The notes beneath the pieces are model-generated. The model was not told the origin of the DNA. It saw nothing but the letters and a program-made list of their open reading frames with translations, and searched no databases. From assembly GCA_015039365.1 (NCBI GenBank), contig WION01000206.1:33517-97516 (forward strand): a stretch of DNA of 64,000 nucleotides. Direction: 5' to 3'. Origin of the DNA: Amanita rubescens. Taxonomy: Eukaryota; Basidiomycota; Agaricomycetes; Agaricales; Amanitaceae. The translations under genes were made by a program, and so were the position numbers. Below, one piece after another: positions 44,234 through 55,800 of the stretch (positions are counted from its first letter, which is position 1; every line of letters begins with the position of its first letter).

Positions 44234-47200
44234 TTACAAAAAGGGAACGTTCTTCATCTCTCCAGCAACGAACAAATCTTCTTCAAACGCTTGCTCGTCA
44301 GCAATCACATCATCTTCCTCCACCTCTTCTCCATCACCATACATCTCATCATCTTCGTGATGCCCATCTTTACCCTTCGAGTCGAACTCTCCAAACACCG
44401 GTTCCTCTTCTTCCTCATAATCGTCCAAGCCAAAGAAATGCATGTCGTCCAAGGACCCAGGCATACTCCCAATACTCCTCCTTCGTTCTCTCTTCCTCTT
44501 CCTCCGCTTCTTCCCGTCCACATCTACCTCCCATTCTCCCGCGTCCGAATCTGGCTCATCGGACTCGGCGTACGTCACAGACGACTCTGAACGTGAATCA
44601 GGACTAATGCTCCTCCTCAATCCGTTCACGAGCGAGCTGCTCAAACGTTCAAGCGACGTCATTTGTCGCGCGTGTACGTTCTTGCGTAGATCATCGCTCG
44701 CTGCAGTTTCATCTTTCGCAGACTTTGTCTGCCTGCTACTACGACTTCCGACGAGACTAAAGTTCCGAAGTCGGGCCAGCGCCCTCTTCGTGGACGTATC
44801 CGAGCGCGCACTGAGAGCGGGTGAAGGTGGAGTCAAGTCGGGGAGTGGAATATCAGGTACAGGCGTTCTCCAAAAGTTGAAATCGGTGTACTCTGGCGTC
44901 CATTTCTGATTGATCGGAGGGAACAATTGGTCCACGAGATCAGTCATATGGATATACCTGGCACTCGGATAAACATGCGATAATGTTCCCAAGAAAATAA
45001 CACAACGTACGAGGACTTGTACCCGGCTAATTCCAACAACTCCAACTTGACTTCGCCCGAAGAATCAATGGTGAATATACGAGAACTCGGTACTTTCGAC
45101 GCTTCTGTAAGACAAAGCATCCGTGATCCTGTTCCCGAAGCCAGCGTAGAACGGGTTTCTAGATTCGCCAAACAGATTACGAATATCTCTTAAACATGCC
45201 ATTTTGAACACCTCTGGTTTTCGCATGATAACCTCTCTAATCTTCGGGTCGGATAAACTCTGTTCTAAAGTAGGATTGGCCTACCTGTGCAGAGACGCCA
45301 TGAGCCGGTCAGGACTCATGACGACGGGACCCTCCGGAAGTTTATAATCATTCTGGTTGATACCCTTGAGATAATACCTCGTTGCATCTGCTTGACCGAT
45401 GGCGCGAGATGTCAAATACATGATCTTGTAGCCATTTCGGACAATGTCGGTATATAGCTTGGCTACCCCAAGGTGGGTCCAGTCGCGGCCAATCATAGCA
45501 AATACATGGCCAAGACCATCAGACCTTGGGGGGATAATCTCAATAAGGAGAACAACGCGAAACGGGGAGAACGACGCGTACTTTGTAATTGTTCCATCGA
45601 TATCTGAGATGACTACCTTGTCCGTGTGTTCCCAAACAAAGATGCGAGCCGTACAAGCAATGACGCCAGAAGCGGACAATGAGAACGTGATTGAGTTTGC
45701 CCCGGATTTCAGGTTCAGAGTTTTCTAGTCATCTCGGTTATCCAACTTTTTTTCCTATGAGTAGAACGAGCATATACCTACCAGTTGATCTGAGGTAAGT
45801 CGGAGAGTCTTGACGTATTTCTTCTTGGGAGCGATAAACTGCTGCCGATGAGGAGGAGTCGCTGGCTCGGGGACGACTGGTCGAGGTCCAGGTCTAGTAG
45901 GCATCTTTGAAGCCTCGTGAAGATGAGTGGGTACCTAATGATCATCAAGACTCATCTGCGGGTGAAAGCCCGGACACTTACCATGGGTGGAGCAGATACC
46001 GAGGGGCCTTTCAGCGCTGGCCTTTCGATACCATTCTCCAGATTACCACTGTTCTTCCGACTCCGACTCCACCAAGACCAAGATAGTTTCGACGACTTTG
46101 TCGGGATTCTGTCGCTCCTCGATTCAGTGATGGTCGCAACGACTTCTGAGTGCATCTCTTCTGGAGGTTCTGACATTGACCTTGCATGTAAAAGGCGATG
46201 CTCCTCTACATGCACCGTGTTTATACCGGTAGAATCAGCACCTGGAGTGTAATCTATACGCTCCATGTGTTGCAGTGTACTAGTCCTCCAGTCCTCCAAT
46301 ACACTTATTAACGGAGTATCGTCCTTGCGAGTGGTATACCTTTGAACGATAAGCAAATAGTCTCGAGCGTTAAGAGTATTTCATACCTAGGAACCTGCCC
46401 ATCTTATAACTAGTCTTTCAGCTTCTCACAATGCTCCCGTCATCGAGGAAGCTTTGAAATGGTACCTTGGCTTGCTCAAATACACGAGTGGCCTCTATTG
46501 TATCCAATGCGTGGAAATCGAAGCCTTCACCACCTACAACGCCGAGTTCAAATCCCACCTCGTGACCCTCCATCTCTAGTATATACCTTGTGGGATCAGC
46601 TTCGTCCGCTCGTATTCGCCCGGAGCTGAGAACCAACGGGACGTCGCCATCCGGCTTGTGTTTGTTCTGACTCCTTCTCCGTCGCCTTTTCCGGGATTTA
46701 CCATCAGAGTCGGACCTCTCGTTCTCGTTATCTGCTTCAGCACCTTCTTCCTCTGCAGCGTCAAGATCGTCGATAGCTTGCATCTTTTCCTTCCCCTTTG
46801 AAGAAGGGAAGGCGACGTTGAGGGGCGAGGGTGTAGGGAAGGCACCCCATTCCCAAGAATACTCCTGTACGTGTCGCTGCCTTGGGTGTGAGTGCACAAG
46901 GGGAGGTGTTGGGGAAAGCGAAGGACCTGGGCTTGTCATGCTAGATTCTGGAGCAACATGGGAGGTGGATGCGTGCAGAGGTACAAGCGTGGTGTCAGGT
47001 GGTGGTTCAGAAGTTGCACGAGCAGGAGGCAAGAGGTGGGGGAAAGATTCTTCATGGCTGGAGCCTAGTGAGCTTGGGGCAGATGACAGAGATGGCAGCG
47101 ATTGCTCTTGGTCAGAATCGGGAGGCGCTACGCCATGCATTAGAAAATTTAAAGAGAGACAACTAAGAACGTACTGGGGACTGCGACAGAGGGAAATAAA

Positions 47201-48034
47201 AAGGCGCTTCTGGGAGTTTGTTCTGATGCATGGTACCCTTTCATGTCCAAAGCAACGTCTAAAACATTTGTAGTTGTAATTGCTGACGGAAGAAGTTACG
47301 CATGTACGAACCTTCGTGGTATTCTACGTCAGACCTTTCGACTTCAACTTTGCTACGATTCTCAAGCATTTTGTCTACACGTTTGTCTTGCTCAACCATT
47401 GCCGGAGTACGGTGATCTTGACTGACATCAGACGTCGAGGCGTTGGCATGTGCATATTGTGGAATATCATGATGTGGTTTTGGTGTCTCCTCGATACCTG
47501 GTCCTGCGTCTAGGTCAAGGAATTCTGGTTCCGAAGTGACTCGTGGGCGAGCCCCCTCCCGCCTAAGTTCCGGAGCTTCCGGCATTATGTTTAGCCTAGA
47601 CATACGATCCTCAGCGGGTCCTTGAACAGAAGCGTCTGTTTCCGGACGAGTGGGCAAGAGAATGGGACTTGTGATGAGATCTTCGGGGACATCGTCTTCT
47701 GTTTCGAAAACGAAGAATGCTTCACCCGCCTCGCCGATCTTCATATTGAACGGTATTGGTTCTCCATTGACTGATATATTGACCTAGGTAAAGAAACGTT
47801 AGTGAGAAAGAGGTCGAAGAGGAATATACGTACGCGTTTGTCACTTGGCCTGAGGACCTGCCATTTACCAAACCTGACGTGAAAGGGAGAGCAAGCGAGT
47901 TCTGTTTGACCATCATTAGTTGGGCGATGTACAACAATGACATCGATTGCGCCAGTTAAAGTTGAAGGGTTAATCTGGTTGTAGTAATGATACGGAGCGC
48001 TGATGGCACTGACGGCGCCTCTCAGATAGTTCAT
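44234..48034 (-). CDS. PAH1: Lipin-type phosphatidate phosphatase
   Basis: Mg2+-dependent enzyme converting phosphatidate to diacylglycerol, controlling lipid synthesis and nuclear membrane growth. The N-terminal lipin domain opens [20 protein letters not shown], with GAIDVIVV and [20 protein letters not shown]. The middle is disordered, with a basic stretch [20 protein letters not shown]. The HAD-type catalytic motif DIDGT lies in [12 protein letters not shown] (about 45584-45615), followed by [38 protein letters not shown] and [10 protein letters not shown], all LNS2. The C terminus is acidic ([20 protein letters not shown]), as in yeast PAH1 where it docks the Nem1-Spo7 phosphatase. About eight introns. 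The stop is TAA at 44234-44236. Confidence 0.95.
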
Positions 48035-48092
48035 GGCGAGTGTTTGGTTCAAACGCTTTTAATTTATTGTTCTACGCTAACTATCAATTTCT

Positions 48093-48567
48093 CTAATGTT
48101 CTCCGGCTACCGCTTCATGGTCAAATGGCGGATCACACCGGGGCTGATTACCCATGTTATTGTCTACTCGATTCATATCAAACCAAAATGACATACCGGA
48201 ATGTTACGCTCCCTAAAAATTAAGTCAGTCATCCGAACCACACGGACTATAGTGCTATGTACTCACCATTTCGTTCCATCCGGTGCAGTAGGTGCTAGTC
48301 CAATGCTCAGTAACAGTCATTGATTCTATAGCAGACATCACACACCAATATATGGGTCTGGGTGTTTCTTCTCAGCCAAGTCAGCTTCTGCTTTTGCAAA
48401 AATGACAGCTAGAGCGCGAGGGTCATGCACGTCTCTACCATATGGTCAATAATTCGCTCTGTATCATACATCCACGGGTGAACGTACCGGTGTCGTTCAA
48501 ACTCAGGCTCGGATTTGCAAAGCCTGAGGGCGCCATAAATCACGACTAACGGTCCAGTCGAGGGCAT
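48093..48567 (-). CDS. Small conserved protein of about 85 aa, five exons
   Basis: Assembled by hand from five exons: MPSTGPLVVIYGALRLCKSE, then EFERHR|DVHDPRALAVIFAKAEADLA, EKKHPDPYI, APTAPDGTKW and ERNIPPRCDPPFDHEAVAGE with TAG at 48093-48095. Every junction keeps frame with GT-AG borders, which is strong evidence for a real gene despite its size. The HPDPYI...GTKWERN pattern looks conserved and reminds me of small mitochondrial proteins, but I cannot name it. It is 108 bp head-to-head from RRN3 and 58 bp upstream of lipin on the same strand. Confidence 0.65.
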
Positions 48568-48675
48568 TGTTGAGATAGCGTTTGTATAGAGATTTTACAT
48601 AGAGTCTATGAGCAGCCGTGAAGGGAGAGGTGGACATTGGTGAGGATTACATAATCCACTTTTCTTGATCTTAGC
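48568..48675. promoter_or_regulatory. Divergent promoter between the small protein gene and RRN3
   Basis: 108 bp between start codons. No recognised box; inferred from geometry. Confidence 0.35.
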
Positions 48676-51389
48676 ATGGATCCGCACTCGACTTTGAGTC
48701 AGTTCAATCAGAGGCTCCCAAAGGCTGGACCAGTCGCTCATTCACAAAGTTCAATGGTACAAATGCGCGCAGCAAAGCGCGTAAAGCTTCAATCGCCGTC
48801 GCCACCTACAGAAAGGCCAATCGCTACTAATTCTCGAATAAAACAAGATCAAAAGTACAGAAAGGACATGTATCTAGCATTCGTCAATGATGCGTTACAA
48901 AAAAACTTTCAGTGAGTCAAGTGGGCATTGTTATTGATAGACTCAATATTAACTTTGACCAAGGGCATCACAGACGCTTTTGACGAGCTTGTCTCTCAAT
49001 TCAATATAAAACGAGTTTCAAACGACAATTCTACCCCACCGTATCAGCCAGCCCAACTTCGTCTCTGGTTTTCAGCTCTCTCCCATGTAGTCTCTCGACT
49101 AGAGCGTACCCACGCCACTCTCGTGCAGGCAATCGTCGGTATGCCATGGACTACGCTTGACGGCGCCACTGTAAAATCCTACACCATCTTTCTCGGTAAT
49201 CTCGTTAGCGCTCGTCCGGAGTATCTCTCATTGATTCTCAGTAAGATCGCAAGCGGCTTTCACATATCGTAAGTCTAGGGTCACATTGGTCAGACGACCT
49301 TATTGACATTCTTCTTCAGAGTCCGGCCTGCAAGCCCTCGACAATGTTGGTCCAGAAGCATCCTCCAGTCCCTTGACTCGCCGTGTTGTATACGATAGAT
49401 TACACGAGCTTTTAATGCATTTGCTATCCCTCATCCCAACTCTATCGTCAACTCTGCAACCTCTACTGGTCCGCAACTTTCCGCATAAGAGGACAAAACC
49501 AGATCGCACAAGCGACATACATTCGAAATATCCTTCGAATATCCAGCTATTGTCCTGAAGCTGCCGAAAAGATCCTGTCCACCATTATAGACCGGGCCAT
49601 CCAGATAGATGCAAGTCCTTGTTTCTTAGTGACATTCTCTAGCTCATGTGTTTTAGGTCGAGATTCAAGTCGAAATAGAAGAGCTAGAAGAGGAAGAAGA
49701 GAAAGGTCAACAAGAAGACGTATTCGAGATAGACCCTTTTGATATGGTCATTGGTGAAGGGGATGATTCGTCATCGGAAAGCGAAAACGAAGCGGAAGAC
49801 GCTGGGTTTTCAGATTTGTCGTCTGGACCAGAGGACAATGACGAAGACACTCCCGAGCTTCCGACCAACGTCAGACACATTCAAGAAATGGTCAAAAAAT
49901 TGGACGTAATCTTGAACCTTCTGTTTGGGTACTTTTCGCGAACGCATGCATCTACTTCGAACCTCGCGTCCTCTGCGCTGGATCTTTTCCCACTTACGCC
50001 TCTACCAGAACTACCACCCCTTTCACCGAGCCTATCAACAGCGCCCCCCACGCCAACACTTACACCTAGCCCACCAACTCTCGCCGAAACACTCATAAAA
50101 CGAGCAACTCCCTTAGCTCCCCCCGACCTCCTCCGCTCACAATTCCACACCCTTCTCTCCATATTCGACCGCACCATCCTCCGCACATTCAAATCCCGCT
50201 ACACCCAATTCCTCATTTTCTGGTTCACATCCCTCGATCCAGAATTCGCAGACCTCTTTCAAGGCATGCTCGTCGACAGGGCGTTATTCGCAACGGACGC
50301 CACTTTGCTTAACCCATTTGCAGACGGAACAAACGAAAACGCAGTAATATCGTCCATGGCGCCAACGGTGACGAGAGCAGCGGCAGCGTCGTATATCGGA
50401 TCTTTCGTTAGCCGCGCCAACTTTGTAGATCGGGTGGCTACTCGTCATGTCGTCGGTGTGTTATGTGAATTTCTGCGAGCGCACTTGGACGCTGTTGACG
50501 AAGCGGTACGAGAATGGGGTACCGCTGCCGTTACCGGTGATGGAGCAAGTGGAGGAGTTGACAGGGCGCAGAATACCGTGTTTTATGCAGTCGCTCAGGC
50601 TGTGTTTTTGATCTTTTGTTTCAGATGGAGAGATTTGTTGGAAGATGCGGAAGGTCAGGAAGACGTGAGCGCAAACGTGGTTGGGAAGAAGTGGTTGCCA
50701 GGGTTGAACGTGTTGCAACGAGTGGTAACTTGCGTGCTTAACCCTCTCAAGGTCTGTGCTCCACAATACATGAGTCTATATATATATACTCATCCTCATC
50801 AAATCAGGTATGCTCGTCGAACGTGGTGATGCAATTCGCCCGTGTTGCGCATACTACAGATTTCCTCTACTGCTACTCAATACTGGAATCAAACAAACGG
50901 GCAGACTTCAAATCGTCCAACACTTCTCCCCCAAAAATGTCGTTATCCGTCCACCCGGCAGTCCAATTCGGCGACAGCATTGCAGCGGAGCTAAATACGT
51001 TCTTTCCTTTTGATCCCTATCGGCTACAACGTTCAAGCTCTTACATTCAAGAGATTTACCGCGAGTGGTCATCCGTCGCTATTGACGATGAGGAGAGCGA
51101 TGAAGACGAGGACGAAGGTGACGATGATGATGATATGAACGAAGATACCAAGAGTGGGGTGTGGCGTCCCGAATCGGACTCTGCGCAGGATAGTGATGAT
51201 GAATCGGAAGCGGTTCAAAAGAGCTCGATGTTGAGCATTCCGAAATCCTCTTCCGTACGAGCGGTTGATCAGGCTGCGGATGGTCTGGGTGCTTCGCTGG
51301 ATGCCATGAGCATAAGCCCCGCAATGCCAGGCATTAAAGCTTTAGAGAATACGTCTACCACTGCGTCGGTGCGATGCACACTTTCTTGA
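48676..51389 (+). CDS. RRN3: RNA polymerase I initiation factor RRN3 (TIF-IA), apparent frameshift
   Basis: RRN3 binds RNA polymerase I and brings it to rDNA promoters. HEAT-like sequence through the protein: AQLRLWFSALSHVVSRLERT, LLVRNFPHKR, IAQATYIRNILRISSYCPEA, FDMVIGEGDD within a long acidic insert, VKKLDVILNLLFGYFSRTHA, LRTFKSRYTQFLIFWFTSLD, FADLFQGMLVDRALF, ASYIGSFVSRANFVDRVATR, VGVLCEFLRAHL and FFPFDPYRLQRSSSYIQEIY REW, all characteristic. The acidic C terminus follows. Introns near 48912-48957, 49269-49319, 49610-49657 and 50752-50808. A one-base surplus at about 49490-49496 separates NFPHKR from NQIAQATYI; no intron explains it. Since RRN3 is essential I infer an assembly indel. Confidence 0.92.
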
Positions 51390-51764
51390 CCCACTGTTGC
51401 TAATGCACCATTGCATGTTTGCTATACCCGAGTACATCCAATGTAGTCTAAGGTGCATATTCAATTCAAAATAATGCGCACTATGTATGCCCAAAAAAAC
51501 GAAGGGAAATTACGAGCTCGTGCTGTAAGTGTAAGTATCGGATCAAGCTGCAAGTAAGAAAGCTGCAATAAATAAAAGTCTCCGCCATGTGTAATGAGTG
51601 TCAGATATCAAGCTGTAGAAATATGCAAGGGGAAAGCTGCAATAAATAGAATCCTCGCCGTATGCAATGCAATATGTATCCTCTGAAAAATGCCAAAAAA
51701 AACGATGTGAAACAATAACCTGCAAATCCGAAGTTTCCGTTCCGCAATATTGCAACCAGATGAA
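51390..51764. other. Intergenic with a short tandem duplication
   Basis: About 375 bp between RRN3 and WAGxR paralogue 3 stops. Two related segments of about 50 bp (AAGCTGCAATAAATA...TCCGCC near 51560 and AAGCTGCAATAAATA...CTCGCC near 51632) occur in direct orientation. No gene. Confidence 0.45.
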
Positions 51765-52445
51765 TCAGAATATGTCTGCGAGGAGCATACGTGTCCGCTT
51801 TGCTTGCTCCTCGCTTACGTCCTTCCACGGGTTAGACTTCTTTTCCTTCTTGATATCCTTCTTGGCGACCTCCCAAGGCACGATATCAAACCTATCTCCC
51901 GCCCACGGTCCCAAAACCAGAGCATGACCATATTCCATGTTCACACTATCCGACGACCAAGTCATATTGGCCAACAACAAATCTCCAAAACCAAACGGTT
52001 CAACGAAAGGTCCTTTGAAATCTGGTTTTCCAGCGAGCACGTCGGCACGGACGTATAGGCGCTTGGAAAGGTTACGAAGAACCCACACCTTGTCCGCCCC
52101 ATTAATCTTGGGCGGAGCAGACGTCGGAACGGGAATCTGGTCAAACGCGTCCCGCGCGAACCGGTAAAAATCCCGGCCACCTGTGTACTTCTCCACCTCT
52201 TGTTCCTCCTCGGAATTGAGCATGCCGTTGGGATACTCCTTCAAGCGGTCACCAGCACAAACCAACCGGTGGCCTGCCCATGCGCCAAGTCCGTCTGAAC
52301 CATTCGATTTGGCTGGTTTCAATAATAAATAAACCAGTCCGGGAGGTGTGCTGCTGCACATGAGCTTAGATATGTTTCCGGACTCGGAAAGGCTTTGCCT
52401 TTTGTCGAGATTGAAAAGAGCGAATTGTTGGATTGGACTGGACAT
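51765..52445 (-). CDS. WAGxR-motif family protein, paralogue 3 (divergent)
   Basis: A 226-aa single-exon protein starting MSSPIQQFALFNLDKRQSLS. It shares the whole block order with the copies at 34 and 43 kb but is much diverged: GAWAGHRLVCAGDRL, MLNSEEEQEVEKYTGG, VWVLRNLSKRLYVRADVL, ALVLGPWAGDRFDIVPWE and NPWKDVSEEQ, ending LLADIF (stop TGA 51765-51767). The two WAG(H/N/D)R sites, the VLRNLS-x3-YVR block and the WKDV(T/S)EEQ end define the family. The region LMCSSTPPGLVYLLLKP near residue 30 is less conserved. Upstream gap of 356 bp to the formin stop. Function unknown. Confidence 0.75.
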   Translation of the reverse strand: MSSPIQQFALFNLDKRQSLSESGNISKLMCSSTPPGLVYLLLKPAKSNGSDGLGAWAGHRLVCAGDRLKEYPNGMLNSEEEQEVEKYTGGRDFYRFARDAFDQIPVPTSAPPKINGADKVWVLRNLSKRLYVRADVLAGKPDFKGPFVEPFGFGDLLLANMTWSSDSVNMEYGHALVLGPWAGDRFDIVPWEVAKKDIKKEKKSNPWKDVSEEQAKRTRMLLADIF

Positions 52446-52802
52446 GGTTTGAAAAAAAATCTGGGCTGAGCGAGTGACGGAGAAAAGATTGAGAAACTGG
52501 GTGACCCTTGGGAGTGGTCTCTGCCCATTTCAGCCAACGCTTCGGTTTGCGTAATATTTGCCGCAAGGGTCGATGATGCCACGTTATTATACGTACGTAC
52601 AAAAGTATCCACTCTATTCAATCCGAGGAACTGGGCCTTCCCAGAGCTTCACACGATGAATGTGACCCATTTCTTTCCCTTCTACTCCCGAAACCTGAAA
52701 CAAATTGCACGGTACATCCTAAGTAGACTACAAGTAACCAATGGCGATGTATACGATACATATGTGTAAACGGACATAAATACTCCGTGATGTCCCTACG
52801 AT

Positions 52803-55800
52803 TCAATCAATCAAACGGTGCCTCGAGGTCACTGAACCACCATCCATATAAATTTTGCTCAATGGTTGGTCTGCAGCTGGGCGTTTTCTCGTCTTCCTTG
52901 TGGTAGCTTTTATGCTACGGATAACTAGGTCGACGTCACCGCGACCAATCGACCGTTTGCCTGGCGCCGCAGCTGATGACGTGAGATCCGCCGAAGGTAG
53001 GTTCGGACCAGCGCCCTTCTGCAGAATTAGTAAGGGACAGCTCAGAATGACGGCAGACTAACCAATTTTGGTGTTTGGGTAGCACCAGCAAGCCCGATCT
53101 TGGCCCTGTTCGCCTTTGCCGCAGCCTTCAGCTGTCTCTGTTCTGCATCGTGGACCTCCAGAGCGCATTTCTGCCAAGCGTGAGCGTCACTGTTAACCAC
53201 ACACTGGAAAATAACCAAACCTGTAACGAGGAGGAAAACGCGACTATCATAGCAAAAAAGTCTTCATATTTAGATGCTTCGGACGTTTCAGAACTTTCTC
53301 CAAAGTAAGAAAGTAGCGACTGCAAATCTTTCCGTAGTGATGTGACCATACCCTTTAGGGCCTCGACTTTCGGACCTTGCTCTGAAACGTAAGGCTATGC
53401 TCCAACATCAACGTAAGCCCTATGACGGTGAACCTGACTTACTTCCATGATGGCAATGAACCGGTCGTTTGGTGCTATATCCGACAACTGCTGAAGCTGC
53501 TTGATCTCATTTTGAATCTTCTGCAGACCAACCTGAAAGCTGTCGGCCGTTTGGATGATAGTATCGACGGAAACTGGTCATATTGTCAGCAAGAGTTATG
53601 CACAAGAAGGCGAAGGGATGTGCATACGTCGAGCAACAGCTTCAACGTTTGGAAGTTCTTCGATAAAGGTGGTCAAGGATGCGTCCGTGCGTAAGAGAAG
53701 ACGAGCCAGGTAATGGAGTAAAGTGGGGCAGCTTGGCCCACCTTTGGTCGTCTTCGTATCTTTCAGCTTGGGCGGAAGTGTAAGCACTATCGATCGCCAA
53801 CGCATCCAGAGTAGCTCACCTTCAGTAACGCATCCAGCTGGAACCCTCGAGCCTCGCCGCGGAAAGTTGAGACATTGAGGGCATTTCCGATGGCCAATAC
53901 AGCCTGTGGATCATTAGGCTACTACCGATGCCACAACTAGAATTAAACATACTTGCAAGACTTTCTTAAATCTTGGAGATGTACGCAATTCCCTGCAAGC
54001 GATTTTTAAATGATCCAATTCCGGCCGTAACTCTTCAATATCCAGCTCCAGCTTTCGACGGTAGATCATACAGTCCAGGCGTTCTGGTAGACGAGGGATC
54101 ATTATAATCTAACAGGCTGTCATGTTACACAGGTCGATGACGGTAGCATGAAACTTACCTGGCTCAAATACTGGTCTGCTTTTGCAAGCTTTCCAACGTC
54201 ACCATGATCCTTGATACGTATTGCCTGTCTCGCGCATTCGAGTTAGGATGGGGTAAATGCAATCTGCTCGTTGATAACTCACCTCTTCACGCGTAGGAAG
54301 GTACCTACTCATGGCTCGCAGGTCATCAATCGACAACTTATCATCGTCCAATTCTGTTACCGCATTCCGAATCTCAGGCAAACTCATTTTAATCCTGCTC
54401 AGCATTATTGCTGCGAAATAAACAGCATGAGAAACAATCAAAGCACAGGAAAGAAATGTACCAATGTGATTCGCTCTGTTGATGTCCAGCAGAGTTACCA
54501 CGTTCTGCTTCTTTTGTGACGGTTTCGGCGCCGGTGCTGCTTTGACATTCCCAGCATTTGGATCGAGGGTGAAAGTACCTTCTAAATCATTCAAATCAAA
54601 ATGGACGGTATGATCTACCTCATTCCATATTGTTGAATCCAGCGATGTAGCTGATAACTTATTCCAGAAAAACGGTCTTAATCGCTTTTGACGAGCAGCA
54701 GATATGGGGCGTTTCCTTGTCATGGAAGCTGAAGGAGGTAGTGGCGGTGGCGGAGCACCCACGGGAGGTGGTGGTGGCGCACCCGGGGGTGCAGGCGGTG
54801 GTGGAGGCGGTAGAGGCGGCGCACCTGGAGGTGGTGGAGGTGGCGGTGGTGGTGGAGGGATTCCAGCACCTGTTGGAGGTGGTGGCGGCGGCGGTGGCGG
54901 CGGAGGGGGAGGAGGGTCGTTGGCTAGACTCGCGTCAGGCAAGAACACCTTTAGAGGTGGAGGTGGGGGCAATGGAGGCGGAGGTGGCGGAGGCGGGGGT
55001 GGAGGCGACGTTGACAATGGCGGAGAAGAAATGGGGATGGACGCGAGAGGAGATTTAGTTATCTTCACGGTGTCTCCTTCAGCAATCTCGTCCGATGGCC
55101 GTGAAGTCGCACCCGCTGCTGCTGTATCGCGCATCGCTACGGTCCTGATCGCCTCTGCCTTAAGAGCGGATATCTTTGCTTCCAAACTTCTGATCAACTC
55201 GTCTTTCTGTTCCAAACGATCGATTGCTTGTTTCGCCATTGCATTGGCATCTTCCCGCAATTCTTCCCGTGACAAAAAGCGGCCAAAAACAGACTCCATA
55301 GCACGTTTTAAGTAAAGAATTTCTTTATCCTTCATTTCCAAAGCCTGTTCTAGCTCTCCAAGCTATAACAATCTTATGAGTACGGATCAACTTCGTTCAA
55401 TAAGCATTCTCACCTTGGTTTTCAGCTTCGAGGCTTCGTCTGACAATGCTGTCCATCTTACTTTATCTCGTTCCCGCTTGAGTCGGTCATCCTGCTCTCA
55501 TCAATCAGTTGTTTATCGCAGCGGAAGAGCTCTTTAATTTACCTGTTCTCTATCTCGACCTTCTCCCGGATTCTGAGCTCTGAACCGGTCAAGTTCAGTC
55601 TGCAATTGTATTACTTGTTTCTCCTTCTGTACTAAACGTTGAACGATCCCAGTGAGGTTCTTTTCAACAAATAAGCAACCGCAAATGGCTAATGATCATT
55701 GTATCTACCTCTGTGCCACTTCTGCCTTTCGATGCCAAATTTGCAGGGACATTTAAAGGCAGAGACCTTAAAACGTTGAGTTCCGCTGCTTGTTCATTTA

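Noticed and set aside
54704..55315. Long plus-strand ORF encoding a glycine-rich protein
   Set aside because: It is the exact antisense of the formin FH1 proline tracts; CCN codons read as GGN on the other strand.
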